A stretch of DNA of 64,000 nt from Nymphaea colorata (lineage: Eukaryota; Streptophyta; Magnoliopsida; Nymphaeales; Nymphaeaceae): positions 32,955,934 to 33,019,933 of the forward strand of contig NC_045138.2 in NCBI RefSeq assembly GCF_008831285.2, read 5' to 3'. The translations under genes were made by a program, and so were the position numbers. Position 1 is the stretch's first letter, and every line of letters begins with the position of its first letter. The notes beneath the pieces were generated by a model, which saw only the letters and a list, made by a program, of their open reading frames with translations, was not told where the DNA came from and made no database searches. This document shows positions 1 to 12,411 of the stretch, piece after piece.

Positions 1-1262
1 TAAGTCTCTTTGCTGACTTTGAGGACTTTTTGCGGCTGTATTTGTAGGCCTGGATAGGTGTGATGCTCTTGCCTTCTATGATTCTACAATAGAACAGGAA
101 CCACAACACAAGTTGAATAAATGGTCCCTATCTTTTCTCCCCATTGATCTAAAATGGAGTCCCGATCCCTTTACTTCATGGTTTCTCGGTGTTGCAGAAA
201 CTTTTATGTTCACTGAAACCACGCCTGAAGCTTCATGGAAGATGCAACTGTGCTTAATCGCTATTCGGGCACAATTTTCCTGACGATGATTCTTTAAGAT
301 TGCAGAACCTTCTCATGGACACCACCTAAATTTTGTTTTAGTTTCATGAATCCGTCTTACTCACATACACTTTTTAAGTTGTTCGCCAGGTTGCTCAATT
401 CTTAGCGTATTACCTTGTAAGAAGATGTGTTTCTACATTATCTTTGCATGTTTCATCAAATTAGCGTTCAGTATCAGGTACGCAGAACTGGATGCGAGCA
501 CCTGGAATAGCTGTCACATAAATGAGGATGATAAGATACAAGAACCTTTAATATGTCTACATGTATCTCTAAGACGATCAGAGAAACTGAAGATAACACA
601 TTTTTATACGATACATAGTGTCCATAAGAAAATCAGCATGTTCAATTAAATTCAAGATGCGACTTGCTTGGTCTATATCTGAAATAACCACCTTAGACGT
701 ACTTCTTATTTAAATGCCCAAGCAGCAATATTGTTAGTGTACGTTAAAGCTATTGATTGCTGATTGACACTGGCAGTCCACCGATGTATAATTTGGCATA
801 ACCTAGCATTTGGTCTGTTTCTCTTAGCTGAAGATGCTGAGCTTATTTGCTGCCTTTGGTAAATTTACTTGTTGGTTCTTTAAGGAGAAAAAAGGGACCA
901 TAATCTTCATTCTGCCTCTTTTGTGTCCTTGGTGTCAACGTGCTATTTAAATGCTACTGGAGTTTGCCTATGTTCATATTTTAGGATCCATTTTAATGTT
1001 TATCTGGGTCGAAATTGTTGAGAGTATTAGTAGCATAATTATTTGGCATTCTTAACTTGGTAGGTGGCACCCCGTGCCATGTTTGCCATTCTGATGTTGC
1101 AGTGGTGTACTTTGAATGGTTTATTTTGTATTCTTGGACGGAAATTGTGTTTCGAGCTTGACTTACGGTAGATGCTGGTGGTATCTGACGTGCTTCGTTA
1201 TGTACTTTATTTTCATCTAACTTTCTTTTGCTAATCTGATTAATTATACGTTAAACTTTCAG
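1..1262 (+). other. Intron 1 (3' part) of the AFB2-like gene
   Basis: The window opens inside an intron. The stretch is AT-rich and lacks a coding frame matching the auxin-receptor family. It ends in a pyrimidine-rich tract and an AG acceptor at 1261-1262, after which the receptor reading frame begins. TIR1/AFB genes normally have three exons, so exon 1 (F-box and first leucine-rich repeats) lies upstream of position 1. I see nothing else in it. Confidence 0.8.
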
Positions 1263-2945
1263 GAACTTAACGGAGATGGACATACAAGAGAATGACGTAC
1301 TTGACCTTGGAGGGCACTGGCTAAGTTGTTTTCCTGAAAGTTTTTCATCTCTTGAGATCCTCAATTTTGCAAGTCTCAATAGTGAAGTAAGCTTCGATGC
1401 TCTAGAAAGGCTTGTGTCACGGTGCAAATCACTGAAGGTTCTGAAAGTAAACAAATGTGTGTCACCAGAGCAGTTGCAGAGGCTTCTTGTTAAAGTTCCA
1501 AACCTGGTGGACCTTGGCACTGGGTCACTTTTACAGGAACTTACTATTCGGCAATTTGCTGAGGTGAAAAGTGCATTGGGCAACTGTAAAAAATTGCATA
1601 CTTTATCTGGCTTGTGGGAAGTAACGTCGTTGTATATTCCTGCTCTATCTCTGGCTTGTGCGAACCTTACATTTTTGAATTTAAGCTATGCTGTCCTTCA
1701 AAACACAGAGTTGGCTCAGCTGCTTGCAGGATGCCCTCAGCTTCGGCGCTTATGGGTATGTGATGATATCAAACTTTTCTTAAGCATAACCTATGTTTAC
1801 TTGTTTCGTACATTTCCATTCTAAGAAGATGGTTTCTGTACACTTCCAGGGCAACTAACTAATTTAGTTGGGCTTATAAATTAGTTCACGTTCGTAGAAA
1901 CGTGTTAACAAATTGGGAGCTTCAACCATGTCCCAATAACCTTTGCTACATGGGTGGGTTGACTTCGATACTATTGGATTGGGCTCAAGGATCGCGTCTA
2001 CTGTTTAATATAGTGAGACGCTTGGGTTGTTATTTTGGTTAGTAGATTTAGCACCATGGGTTAGTCATATTTATAATTGTAGGCTGTAATCCAAGGTCAT
2101 TGTTCCTCATTTTGGTTATGCTTCTTGAGAATGGTTCGTTCTATGCACTCTATAAAGTATAATATGTCTTCTCCGTTTTTTGATCCTGTCAGGTCTTGGA
2201 CACCGTTGAGGACAAAGGGTTGGAAGCTGTGGCATCTGCATGCCCAGGCCTGGAAGAACTACGTGTTTTTCCTGCTGCTCCTTATGAACCAGATCTTAGT
2301 GGTGTGACGGAGTCTGGTTTCGTTGCTGTTTCTCGTGGTTGCCCAAACTTGCGCTATGTACTTTACTTCTGTAGGCGGATGACAAATGCTGCTGTCGAGA
2401 CGGTGGCCAAAAACTGTCCCAACTTTACTCACTTCCGTCTTTGTATTATGAATCCCTGTGAGCCTGATTATTTAACAAATGATCCGATGGATGAAGGTTT
2501 TGGTGCTGTGGTCAAGCATTGCAGCAAGATACAGAGGCTTGCTGTATCTGGGCTTCTCACTGACCGCTCATTTGAGTACATTGGTTTGTATGCTAAGAAC
2601 TTGGAGACACTCTCGGTCGCATTTGCAGGCAGCAGCGATCGGGGAATGCAGTATGTGTTGCAAGGGTGCCCCAAACTGCGGAAACTAGAGATCAGGGATT
2701 GCCCATTTGGGAATGCTGCTCTGTTGTCAGGGCTGGAGCGTTATGAACAGATGCGCTCGTTGTGGATGTCTGCATGCAGGGTGACGATGAGTGCCTGCAG
2801 GATACTGGCAAGGGAGATGCCTAGGCTAAATGTTGAAGTGATTAAGGATCCCGAGGGTGATGAGGCGCATGCAGATAAAGTGTACGTCTACAGGTCGGTG
2901 GCTGGCCCCAGAACTGATGCGCCACCCTTTGTTCTTACGCTCTGA
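1263..2945 (+). CDS. AFB2: Auxin receptor F-box/LRR protein, AFB2/3-type (partial, exons 2-3)
   Basis: Auxin co-receptor of the TIR1/AFB family: the substrate-binding subunit of a nuclear SCF ubiquitin ligase that captures Aux/IAA repressors when auxin is bound. Two coding exons are visible: 1263-1755 (donor GTATGT at 1756) and 2193-2945 (TGA 2943-2945). They join in phase, giving an LRLW-VLDTVED-type junction. Family signatures include GHWLSCFPE, SFDALERLV, LNLSYA, ELRVFP, VLYFCRRMTNAA, FRLCIMNP, DYLT, EYIGLYAKNLETLSVAFAG, KLEIRDCPFG and MRSLWMSAC. The C terminus (VYRSVAGPR, then DAPPF) resembles AFB2/AFB3 rather than TIR1, which has a longer tail. The N-terminal F-box exon is outside the window, so completeness cannot be judged, but the visible exons have no stop or frameshift. 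The AFB2-versus-AFB3 call is an inference; family membership is firm. Confidence 0.93.
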
Positions 2946-4093
2946 TCAGGGTCCCTGGTAAGCTTCTCTTTGTTGAAGTTGCTCATAGATGGGCTGTGAA
3001 CGAGTTTATGCATTTTCTTCCATTTCTGATGTTATATTATGAAAGACAAGCCGTTCACGTAGCTACATATTTCTCTTGGGCAGAGACGTAATATGTAATA
3101 CTGGTTACTTGTCAACAACTCATAGGAAAGCTTTTCTGCATATCATATTCCTAGGATACTTTTATGCCCGTATGTAAAAACTTCGTATCAAAGTCCGGCC
3201 GTGCATGTATCTTTGTCATGGTAATGGTATCTTTTCCCATGTCTTCTATGATTCGCTTCGGGGATCGTCATGTGCTGATGATTTCAAACCAATAGTCAAC
3301 GTCAACCCTTCTCCATTTGCATTGTATCCCTAATGTTTGCCGTTTTGTTCTTGAAATCTTTTAGCAAAACTCTGTCATTTTCGTTACCCGCTTGAACATT
3401 TGTCAGTTCGAAATGTCATTTTGAGGGATTAATTATCGATAAGAGCATTTTATTTAAATGCGAAGTATGATGTACTGTACACGTGCAACTGCTGGTATAA
3501 GATTTATACGTTCCCTTGGGCACTTTGTTGTTATTGTTTGAAGCACAGGCATCGGGCTAGGTGGTGCAAGAATAGTGATCCTCTCGGGTTCTATGTTTAC
3601 TCCGACGGATGGCACTATTACTCTCTCCTGTCTTCTCTTAGTTCTCGTTGTTCGTGTCAACTGTCACTACGCTCCTCGTATTTGCGGACTAGTCTGGAAT
3701 CATTCTAAATTATCATGTATAAATGCAGCTTCCATCTTGGCATCTTCTTTGTCGTTTCTTGAACCAGGAGTACCCAATCGATTGAGGGCAGTAGCTTTTA
3801 GTTATCTAGTTCAGGCTGGACTAATTTCTTAGTCGCTTGTATCAATCTTACGGAAACATTTTCCTCATTCCTTGGTCAAGTAAAACGATACAAGGGAAAA
3901 GCTGTGGCCACACTATTTTTGCTTTATTTCTCAACATAGTCTCATCTTCTGATTAAAGCATTAACTCATGGGCAGTCATCTCATACCTGACGGCACAGCC
4001 ATCAGCTTGTTTGCTTGCAGCGGTTCGCCATTTTGTTGCTTTTCAAACATTACTGTCAACGTTGCTGCTGCGTTGCTAATGTATCATGTTTCT
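2946..4093. other. Convergent 3' intergenic region between AFB2-like and dynein light chain genes
   Basis: About 1.1 kb without a supported gene. The AFB2-like 3' UTR starts here, and a GTAAGC at 2957-2962 shortly after the stop could be a 3' UTR intron donor. The other end should hold the 3' UTR of the minus-strand dynein light chain gene. Short open frames at 3454-3832 have no recognisable product. Confidence 0.5.
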
Positions 4094-4542
4094 TCATGAT
4101 TGCACTTTATCAATGGAGACTAATTGGCTGCCGCTTGTCTCAGGCCCAGCTGTTCCTTTAAAGAGGAGGATGGCAAGGCTACCGATGCAGAAGTAGATGA
4201 AGCAGCCATAGCAGTGGGTGACAAAAGATCCGAAGTCTGTTCCAACCACGCATTGCCATCCTGTGCCATACTTCCCGTCAAACTCCTGCAGCATATGCTC
4301 ACCTTTTAGTATTTTTTTCACTTCATAGGATTTCAAGGTCTCTGGTATCAGCAAGGAAATCACTAGTAGGGTGGTAGTAGCAGTAGCAGACTAGTAAGTT
4401 TTACCATTTTGATGTAGCGAGCTATCTCTGTGGAGTCAGTGACGTCGAAGAAATCTAGCGCTTTCGCCGCAAGGCTGACTGCATGCTGCTGCATGGGCCT
4501 GAGCATATCTGTCTCTGCTATCACAGCCTTGCTTTCTAACAT
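4094..4542 (-). CDS. LC8-type dynein light chain, plant form
   Basis: Small LC8-family hub protein. Flowering plants lack dynein heavy chains, so plant LC8 proteins are thought to act as dimerising hubs for other partners. Two coding exons on the minus strand: 4542-4405 (46 codons, ATG 4540-4542, A at -3) and 4285-4094 (63 codons plus stop). They are separated by an intron with donor GT at 4404-4403 and acceptor CTGCAG ending at 4286. The joined protein is 109 residues. Exon 1 carries the LC8 start (MLESKAV.AETDM) and helix (A.KALDFFD). Exon 2 carries EFDGKYGTGWQCVVGTDFG, SFVTHCYGCFIYF and LAILLFKG, the core beta strands of the fold. The usual IKKEFD junction reads IKMEFD here. The tail after FKG is about 17 residues longer than in animal LC8. 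A mini-exon inside the intron cannot be excluded but is not needed. Confidence 0.9.
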
Positions 4543-5367
4543 CGTTTCGCCCTTTGCGTACTCTCTCTTTTTGAGTCTTCAAGTCCCTCCTTCCTCTGGG
4601 TCTTTCACAACTGCTCTTGTTGCTATATTTTCCAGAACGCGAGAGTGGTGGGGAGGAATTTATGGTGAGGGGCAATTGCCATGTCACATGGATCTGAGAT
4701 GGGTGGTAAGCTTCATGAATGACACGCTAAGCGGGACCCAGATGACATGGCAGGCAACTGGCATTGCTCTCGTGTCTCTGATAAGAAAGGCGGTGAGGGT
4801 GAGGAGGTGGTGGTGGATGGGTGTGGGTGGGTCGAGCTTGGAGCAACGTGTTGAATCTTACGTCCCAGGCTGCTGTGGGTGGTGGTACGCGTTTTGGTAT
4901 GGTAGCTTCTCGCGTTTGTGTAGCATTGCTTTACATTTTTCTGTTTTGTTTGTTTTGTAAGAGATTAGAAAGGGGAGCAGATGACCACGTTTGTGGGGGC
5001 ATGGGCCTCTGTTTGTTGTTTCATCTAGGGGCGATCATTGGAACTTTGGAACAGTTATTGTTTAATTTAAATTTATTTAATCCCTTGAACTTCGTATCAA
5101 GTTCTATGTGGTTTTCTATCATAATTAAGTTCTTAGTTCCAGTTGTCCTTTTTAATTTTCCTGGTTTCCCTTGGAGTGGAGAGGGGGAGTGTCTGTGATG
5201 CGGTTTGGTGCTCCTGATACATTGCGTGGGAGAATTGTGGTCATGGCAGTATGTCAGTGGTACATGATTCAATACTGCAATGGTATTGATTGGTATTCAT
5301 CGTGGAGATGATTTGGATAATGATTCAATAGTTGTTGCTGGTGGCTGCCGATGAGGACACGAGAAAG

Positions 5368-5412
<45 letters not shown>

Positions 5413-6964
5413 GCTGATTATTTGGTTTTTTCTGCCAATGGTTTGGGCTGACGCTGATGGTTGATGACGGTGATGATCATGTTGGGAAATTATTTTAAAT
5501 GTCTGTCGGCAGGGATGGTCGTGTCCACGTGCTTTGCAGCCAAAACACCACTTGGTTTTATATTTGTCGGTTTTACAGCATGGTTTTTTGTGGTTAAAAT
5601 GTTCAGTCTTTGTTTGGCGAATTTGGCACTTATTTCTGGTCGACAGGGCACCTTTGGTCCGTTCAAACGGAAAGGAAGTCCCCTTCGTGATGTCTGAATA
5701 TCATCAGCTTCTTTGCCTTTATTTCAGTATATACAAGTTATGTTAGACGAACGGGGGCACAGTAAGTGCTTTGCATTTCTGTGCGCAGTTTTTGAGCCTT
5801 GAATTTGGGAGTGAATTTTTCCACTCTAGACCGATCACGTTAGGATATTTTTTTGTTGAATGATCAAGTAGTTAGATATCTCGGACATTGTTTCTGAAGG
5901 TGCATGTTTACCATGCTTCATTGCAATTGTTCCTTGTGTAAAACTCGCAATGCTAGAATTGACCTTAGGATAAAACTGGAGTGATTCGGTGAGTCGGTCG
6001 TCGAATCGATCAGAATCAGAATTGCAACAGTCTTCAAAAAGAACAAAGACACGAACTAGTGTAATGACATGATCTTCCATGTCTTTTTAACAAGTCAGAC
6101 ATAGCAAATACGATCCTTTCGATTTCTTCACCCGGAAGTAGAGAAAAGAGCTTTCGAAGGCTATCTCAACTGCTCATCATATCCCAGAATTTGATGGATG
6201 TCTCAAATTGGAAGATCGCCCAAAATCTCATCCTTCGCAAATAATACTCAAAACATCCACCGTAAACAAATTAAGTCTCCTTTTTATACATGCTGGGTTT
6301 AGGCAATGTTTAACGGGGCATGATAAGAGACGCAGCTTCATTATCGAAGCGCAAGCACACATTTTTGTTATATGTCCATATGCTGTGCATATATGCACAT
6401 GTATATGTCTGTTGACCTATATGGCTTCATATAAATTGATCAACAACGAACATCACAAAAGTTAACGCCAAAGATTTATCTATGTCTATCTTGTCATCAT
6501 ATAGAAAGCGTTCATAACATAACGATCAAGTCCAAGGAACACGTAGCATTATTCGTCCAAACAAATAAGAAATAGTTTCCACGCTTGGACCGACTAGTGA
6601 CTCAGACAAATTCATGACATGTGAGCATCTGATTAGTACAAATACACAATCTATTGATACTAGTTTATTTCCTTCTGATAAAAAATATCAATTTGGTCCT
6701 TTGAGCACAAAGCAAGTTTTCCAGCGAAGATACACACTGCTCACAAGGCTAGTTTTTCTTTGCGAAGAGGTTTTATAAATGTTCAAACACTGGAAATGAC
6801 TCAAGTAGAACATTAACATTAAATGATTATAACAATGATGATTGGGGTGATGGCGGTTGTGATGATCATTAGCGACTGCTAAACTGTAAGTAGGATTAGT
6901 TTAATGAAACCACAGCTTCATTTACAGATAAAACACTGATAGACAACTAGTTTATAGAGTAGTA
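4543..6964. other. Intergenic region between dynein light chain and MED18
   Basis: About 2.4 kb with no supported gene. It should contain the promoter and 5' UTR of the minus-strand dynein light chain gene and the 3' flank of MED18. A pure TA microsatellite lies at 5369-5410. Open frames here (for example 5021-5272 and 5835-6080) have no family resemblance and typical non-coding composition. Confidence 0.5.
5369..5410. repeat. (TA)n microsatellite, about 21 units
   Basis: Uninterrupted alternating TA run of about 42 bases, roughly 830 bp upstream of the dynein light chain start codon. Such runs are length-polymorphic and prone to assembly slippage. Confidence 0.97.
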
Positions 6965-8584
6965 TTACAAAGTGGTACCACTCCCATTTGACATGAGTGA
7001 TGCAGCGGCGGCGGCAGCAGTAGCAACCACTCCTGTTGGAACACCAGGTTTTGAGAGATGTAGGAGCCTGAAAAGAAAAGCAAAGTTCCATGAGGGCAAA
7101 AATTTTGGTACGTCAGTCTGTCTAGTATTATAAATAAACAGTTAGGCAACATACGGTGCAAGATGTTCACAAAAGGATGAAATGGCTGCCACTACATCAG
7201 TGTAATTATCAGCGGCAGCAGGGGATGTTACTTCAACTAATTGAATGCCCGGTGTGACAGGCACTGCCTCATCAGTCGCATGCAGCTTTGGCATCTTATT
7301 CACAGAAGTCACAGCAACAGTGATCCGAGCACCTCTTTCAAAGGTGAATGCAAAGCCTACTCTCAGAAGTTCATAATCTAATTTGTAGCCAAGCCCATAG
7401 AAAAAGCGCAACGCGTTCCTGCTTACTTTGCTTTCAACTGTTGTGCGGACTAGAACTGAAAGTTGCTCTGCACCAGCACCTCTCATTGCGCCACCTATAT
7501 GCTTCACAGTCCTACATAACGTAAGAGGTAAGGAAGCATCTCATCCAAACAGATTTAAATATATTGCTTCCAAAGCAGATCACACATTCATTCCCATCTT
7601 AAGGGGTTAAAATGAAAAATGATTAATAAAATAATGATAAGAGAAACAAAAGGACGTAAAGGTATGTTCTCAACTACTTAGGAGTGCAGGCTCTTATCCA
7701 CCAAGCGAGACAAGAGGCTCCCCCCTCCTCAGGTTACTGTGACTGGTAATGGCATACAACCAGAAGAGTGGTGGGAGAGACAAGGTTATGCGCTGGGTAG
7801 CGCAGCATACCAGTTTCAGGTATGGAGGCAACCAGGCTTACTAACCCGACCAGTCCACCCAGCAGGGTAGGGACATAAGGATATACCAGAAAAAGCTTTA
7901 TAGAAAACAAAACACTTGTACACAGAATAAATGAAGCAAACTCAAGGTAACTGTATTCAGAACTACTTTTTTCAATGAAGTAAAGCAAAACATTTTGACG
8001 AATTAATTAAAGCCCGCAAACATTTACTTTGAATCAAAGATAGGTCAGTAAAAAACTCGCAACGAAAAACCTATTATCATATGCTTAAACTTTCAGCTGA
8101 AATAGAAATGCAAACTTATATTAAAGGCAAGAAACTATACATTACCAAGATGGTTCAGCCTGCTCCAGATCACAGAGGAGACGCACCTCTGACGCTACCA
8201 TTCCTGGAAATAAGAGGAATATACAAGTATGATCATCAGATTACCAAAAGGAAATGGCAGCATCTCGTGAAACCAACTTGGCTCACCAAGATTCGGTCCA
8301 CTTTTCAGGCAGAGCTCATGGATCCTGAGGCGTTGCTTTGGAACACCACAAAGGCCTTGTAAGAGGATCTCCAGGGCCTCCACATGCTGCGAGAGAATGA
8401 GAGAGGCATCGGTCCCCAAAATGCATGAAAGCATATCAAGAAATCATATAAAAACATTTCACATAAAAAAAAAAAACCTTCTCAAGTTCCAGGATGACAC
8501 AGAAATGCAGGATACAACCACTGGAAGAAAACAATTATTATAACTTACTTGAGTCTCTATAATCCCTTGCACCACGCACTCCAT
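6965..8584 (-). CDS. MED18: Mediator of RNA polymerase II transcription subunit 18
   Basis: Head-module subunit of Mediator, the nuclear co-activator that links transcription factors to RNA polymerase II. Five coding exons on the minus strand were rebuilt from splice signals and phase: 8584-8549 (MECVVQGIIETQ), 8386-8287, 8203-8146, 7511-7155 and 7067-6965 (TAA 6967-6965). Lengths 36+100+58+357+103 sum to 654 nt, giving 217 residues, close to the roughly 219 of Arabidopsis MED18. Diagnostic segments are HVEALEILLQGLCGV, RLRIHELCLKSGPNLG, VRLLCDLEQAEPSW, VKHIGGAMRGAGAEQLSVLV, ALRFFYGLGYKLDYELL, SVNKMPKLHA.DEAVPVTPG and SSFCEHLAP. The C terminus is a short alanine-rich run ending SGTTL. Every junction is GT/AG and in phase. 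The first coding exon is only 36 nt and is easily missed by gene finders. No lesion is seen. Confidence 0.95.
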
Positions 8585-9945
8585 TGTGTGTCAATCTACA
8601 ATTGATTCCGAATATCAACAAAGAGAAAACATGGACATAACTTGACTAAGGCACACAATGATCCCAATGAACTTAGTTTCTTAAGAGTAAGCATATCTCT
8701 GAAAGCTGTCAGAAACCAAACTCCCATTGACCAAACAAAGTCATAGCAAGAGTTCGCAAAACTTTTATTTGTCAAGAGGGATCCATCCAGGCATTATAGT
8801 CTTAAGTTTTGGATCTCACAAAAACGGAAGACATGGCCATAACCTAAAACTTTTTCAAACTTATTCCTAAACTTTTAATGCGGGTGTTCTACAACTCTTA
8901 TAGAAATTCGCAACTCCAAAATCCAGTCGGTCAAAAAATAAAATATTACATATAAGTTACATTAGATATCCGCTTCATATGCATGAAGCAAAAAACATAA
9001 CATGACTAAGGTCCTATGGTTGCATAAGGAGGAACGTTTTTATGTTCGAAAGAGTAAACAGGCTAGACCCACAAGGGCTTGTTTAGCTAGAAAACAGTGT
9101 TAGCCAGCTCAAAGGATGAAAGGCTCAAACTTAAAACAAGAACAGGCTCGCACTAACGCCAGTCACGGGAGGCATGCTTTCACATTTCTTTCAGGTGTTT
9201 CAGGCTTTCAGCAACTACTTGTCATGCACCATGCCAATCAATAGACGAACCGAAGAAATGTCTCCCCTACTCTCGACAAAATGCAGTATAACATGCACCT
9301 GGAATGAAACTATCCAGAGAAAACTATTCGGTGGCCGTAATTCATGCCCAAATGACAAACAACGACTTTAAATCATAGACTCGTAAAAATTTTGAATACC
9401 TACTTTGTTTTCTTTTATCGGATACCATTTCATCCTAAAACCATCTATGGGAAGCCCACCCCTCGATGAATGGGAAATTGCACCACTAAGTCTTGAAAAC
9501 AACAAAGCCACAATGCAGCAAAAACAAGAACTTCTGGTTAGCTGGTCAGAGAAACTCACTAGATTCCATCGATGGAAGGGAAGACGGAATCAAACCTTTT
9601 ACTCCGTAGGAGTAACTCCTTCAAATTCAGACCTGAGGATGAAAACCACCTAGTCAAGAATCTCCGTCGATCCAAGACAGAGAGTCGGGCAAATAATATA
9701 AAGCGGAAGGAGTCTCAGACGACAGAGAACGACCACAAAGGCAGGAAGACACCGGCAATCAAGCAAGTAGAACAACAGATAATCAGAGAACAAAGATTCC
9801 CGACGAGAGAGGGGGGAGGGGGGCAGAGAGAGATCTAGAAGACGATGCAGGAAAGGAATGACTGGAATTTGGAAAAAATGGGGAATTGTAGGAGAGGATC
9901 TAAAGAGATCGGACATAACTGCTCTTTGGGACATTCATACATTTA
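8585..9945. other. MED18 upstream region / probable 5' UTR and promoter
   Basis: No other gene is supported. On the minus strand 9840-9560 is CT-rich (GA-rich on plus), as is common for plant leader sequences, so a 5' UTR exon of MED18 and its promoter may lie here. I cannot fix a transcription start. A PIF/Harbinger-like element begins immediately beyond at 9946. Confidence 0.4.
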
Positions 9946-11869
9946 GGCCCTGTTTGATGACAGGGAAGAATTTAACGTGGTAAATTTACCATGGAAAAGA
10001 ATGCTGGAAAAAAATACAAGATGAAATTTTTCCCTCTTCCAATCTGAGGCCCTGTTTGATGATAGAGTAGTTTTTTGTAGGGTAAAATTAACTGTGTTTG
10101 GTGCACATGGTAAAATATATGAGAGACTTTTGTCGTTTTTTTTGTTCTCCTCCAATTTCACGTGGGTACAAATTGGAAGATGATCTTTAAAAACAACAAT
10201 CCAATCCGGTTAAAACATGAAAAATCTTGCATAAAGAAATATAACAATTAACTTACTTTGACACATTGCCAAAGAAGGAATAGTAAGTAATACTTTTACA
10301 AGGTAAAAGATTTTATTACAAGAGAAGAGGAAGCACTAGCAACTACATTCTTCAGAGAAGATACTTAAGCCTCCACATATAAATCTGAAAAACGTTTTAT
10401 GTAGCAGAGACAAATGAAAAACATCTAGTGCAACTTAAATGAAGTAAAGGAATCAAAACGTACAGGATATGAAATTGAATAAAGAAACAACTAGAAGTGA
10501 AGCCTCAGGATATATAGCCAAATATTGAAAATGGATAAAGAAAAACTTGAATAAATGGAAATAAAGACTCTACAGAACATGTAAATCATGAGTCTCAATA
10601 AAAACATGCAAAAAAAGTATGACTAGTTCACAGACTCTGTTCCTGTATCAAATAGTGGGGGTACAACAGCGAAAAGGAAAGCAACAAGCATAAATTTGCA
10701 TTGATGCCACCAAAATCAATGGACAGAAGCTAATTTTGAACAAACTGAAATGTTTATTTCAATTTACAAGTGAAGAGTAAGCTTTAGGTTCTTCTGCAGG
10801 AAATATCTTAAACCCTGCCTCTATATACAAGTTCAGTAAACGTTTTACATTAGTACAGGCAAGGAAAGTCATCGGTGCAACCTAACGATATGAGTAAGGC
10901 CAAATGCAAAAGCATAAACTCACAGTAGCCATCCCAGCTCAAAAAGTGGCGATAAGAGAACGAAAAGGAAATGGCAAGCATGAACTTACGTTGATGCTTA
11001 CCATGTCAATAAATGGTAGGTAATATTTGTTCAAGTTAAAACTTTTATTACAAGTGAACAGGATGCACTAGTAGCTCCATTCTTCAGCAGGAAATATTTA
11101 AATCCTGCTTCTGTAGCGATCTCTAGCAGCCGTGTTAATGACTAGTGCATACTGCAAGTCTGTTTCACATGGTCTTTTCTCCATAAACAGATGATCGGTT
11201 GGTAGGAGACAGATAATATAAACTTAGAGAATGGAATGGGATTTTAGGTAGTTGGCCTAAGAATCCAGAAAAGTTCTGGTTAATTGCACCAAACATGTGA
11301 AATTGGAAAAGGACAATCTGGGGTCAAATGTGAAAGAAATCCACTCATGTAACTGGCCTCCCAACAGAGATTCAAGTCATCAAGTGCAATGCTTCTTCAT
11401 TCTTAACCAAACAAGAAACTATAACAAGGTTAGAACATTAGAATGGAATGAGTGAAGGACCTGAGAACTTTCTGCTGATAGCTCACCGAATATACCCCAT
11501 TCTTCGGATCACAACAAAATAAAAAGAAAAACGGCGCAACAACCCAACAATCGGTTACTTAACTAAAGGGATTTGCTTAGAAGATATAAAAGAAAAAACA
11601 GTATAAAAGAAAAAACAGAAGCGATGCAAGCTACTGACTCAGAGAATAGAACTCTCAGGAGAATACATGCTTGAGTTGCAGAAAGCATTCAGCGAAAGGA
11701 ATAAGAGAGAGAAAACAGAGGAGCATGAAGCCATGGTACCCACCAAACATAGCATGATAGAAGTGAAAAAAAAAAGGGGAATCGTGAGAGGCATACCTGA
11801 GTAAAGGAGCAGCCAAGAGGGATAAACCCAAATTTCCTGTTGAAGATGGTGCCTGAAGGCCTGCGTGTG

Positions 11870-12200
11870 AAGAGAGAGAGATGATTTATTGACAGAACGT
11901 GCGTGTGAGAGAGCGACAGAGAGACGCATAAGGCTCACCTGGGGCTGCAAGCGGGCGACGTTGGGGAAAGAGGAGAGGAAGGAGAGAGCGAGAGAGCAGC
12001 GAGAGAGGAGAGGAGCGAGAGAGCAGCAAGAGAGGAGAGGAGCGAAAGAGCAGCGAGAGAGGAGAGGAAGGAGAGAGCGAGCGAGCAGCGAGAGAGGAGA
12101 GGAACGAGAGAGCAGCGAGAGAGGAGAGGAACGAGAGAACCAGAGAGGAAAGGCAGCGAGAAAGAAGAGGAACGAGAGAGCGAAAGAGGAGAGGGGAATC
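11870..12200. repeat. GA-rich imperfect tandem repeat within the DNA transposon
   Basis: Short tandem units of the form GAGAGAGGAGAGGA(A/G)CGAGAGAGCAGC recur many times. They produce long open frames on both strands (Arg/Glu-rich on plus, Leu/Ser-rich on minus). These frames come from the simple composition and are not genes. Confidence 0.85.
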
Positions 12201-12281
12201 GGCGCTTCGACGGAGGGGAAAGAGGAGAGAAAAAGGAGAGGAACGAGAGAGCTAACGGCTCTCAAAAAAAAATCTGCGCTA

Positions 12282-12306
12282 AAAAGTCCGACGAGGTCGG
12301 ACTTTT
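12282..12306. other. Perfect 11-bp hairpin near the right end of the DNA transposon
   Basis: AAAAGTCCGAC, a 3-base loop (GAG), then GTCGGACTTTT. It lies about 105 bp inside the right terminus. It is probably a subterminal structural or transposase-binding feature of the element, which is inference. Confidence 0.8.
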
Positions 12307-12411
12307 GTGCGGGTTAATTTTTCCTTCGTCGTACCAATTTACCGGGGTGATGCACTCACCATAAACCGAGTGAAATTCGTATGCACAGGATTTTTTCTGT
12401 CAAACAGGGCC

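Larger units (their letters stand above)
9946..12411. mobile_element. Non-autonomous PIF/Harbinger-like DNA transposon
   Basis: The left end starts GGCCCTGTTTGATG at 9946 and the right end is its inverse at about 12400-12411, giving a terminal inverted repeat of about 12 bp (GGCCCTGTTTGA). The flanks carry the trinucleotide TTA on both sides (9943-9945 and 12412-12414). This is the 3-bp target duplication typical of PIF/Harbinger elements. The 2466-bp interior has no recognisable transposase, so the element is non-autonomous. A second copy of the left terminus occurs inside at about 10050, so the left end is duplicated or a related element is nested. The element sits in the region upstream of MED18. 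Confidence 0.75.

Noticed and set aside
11639-12317. Long open frames on both strands (about 208 and 142 codons)
   Set aside because: They are products of the GA-rich tandem repeat inside the DNA transposon: low complexity, open on both strands, no domain.
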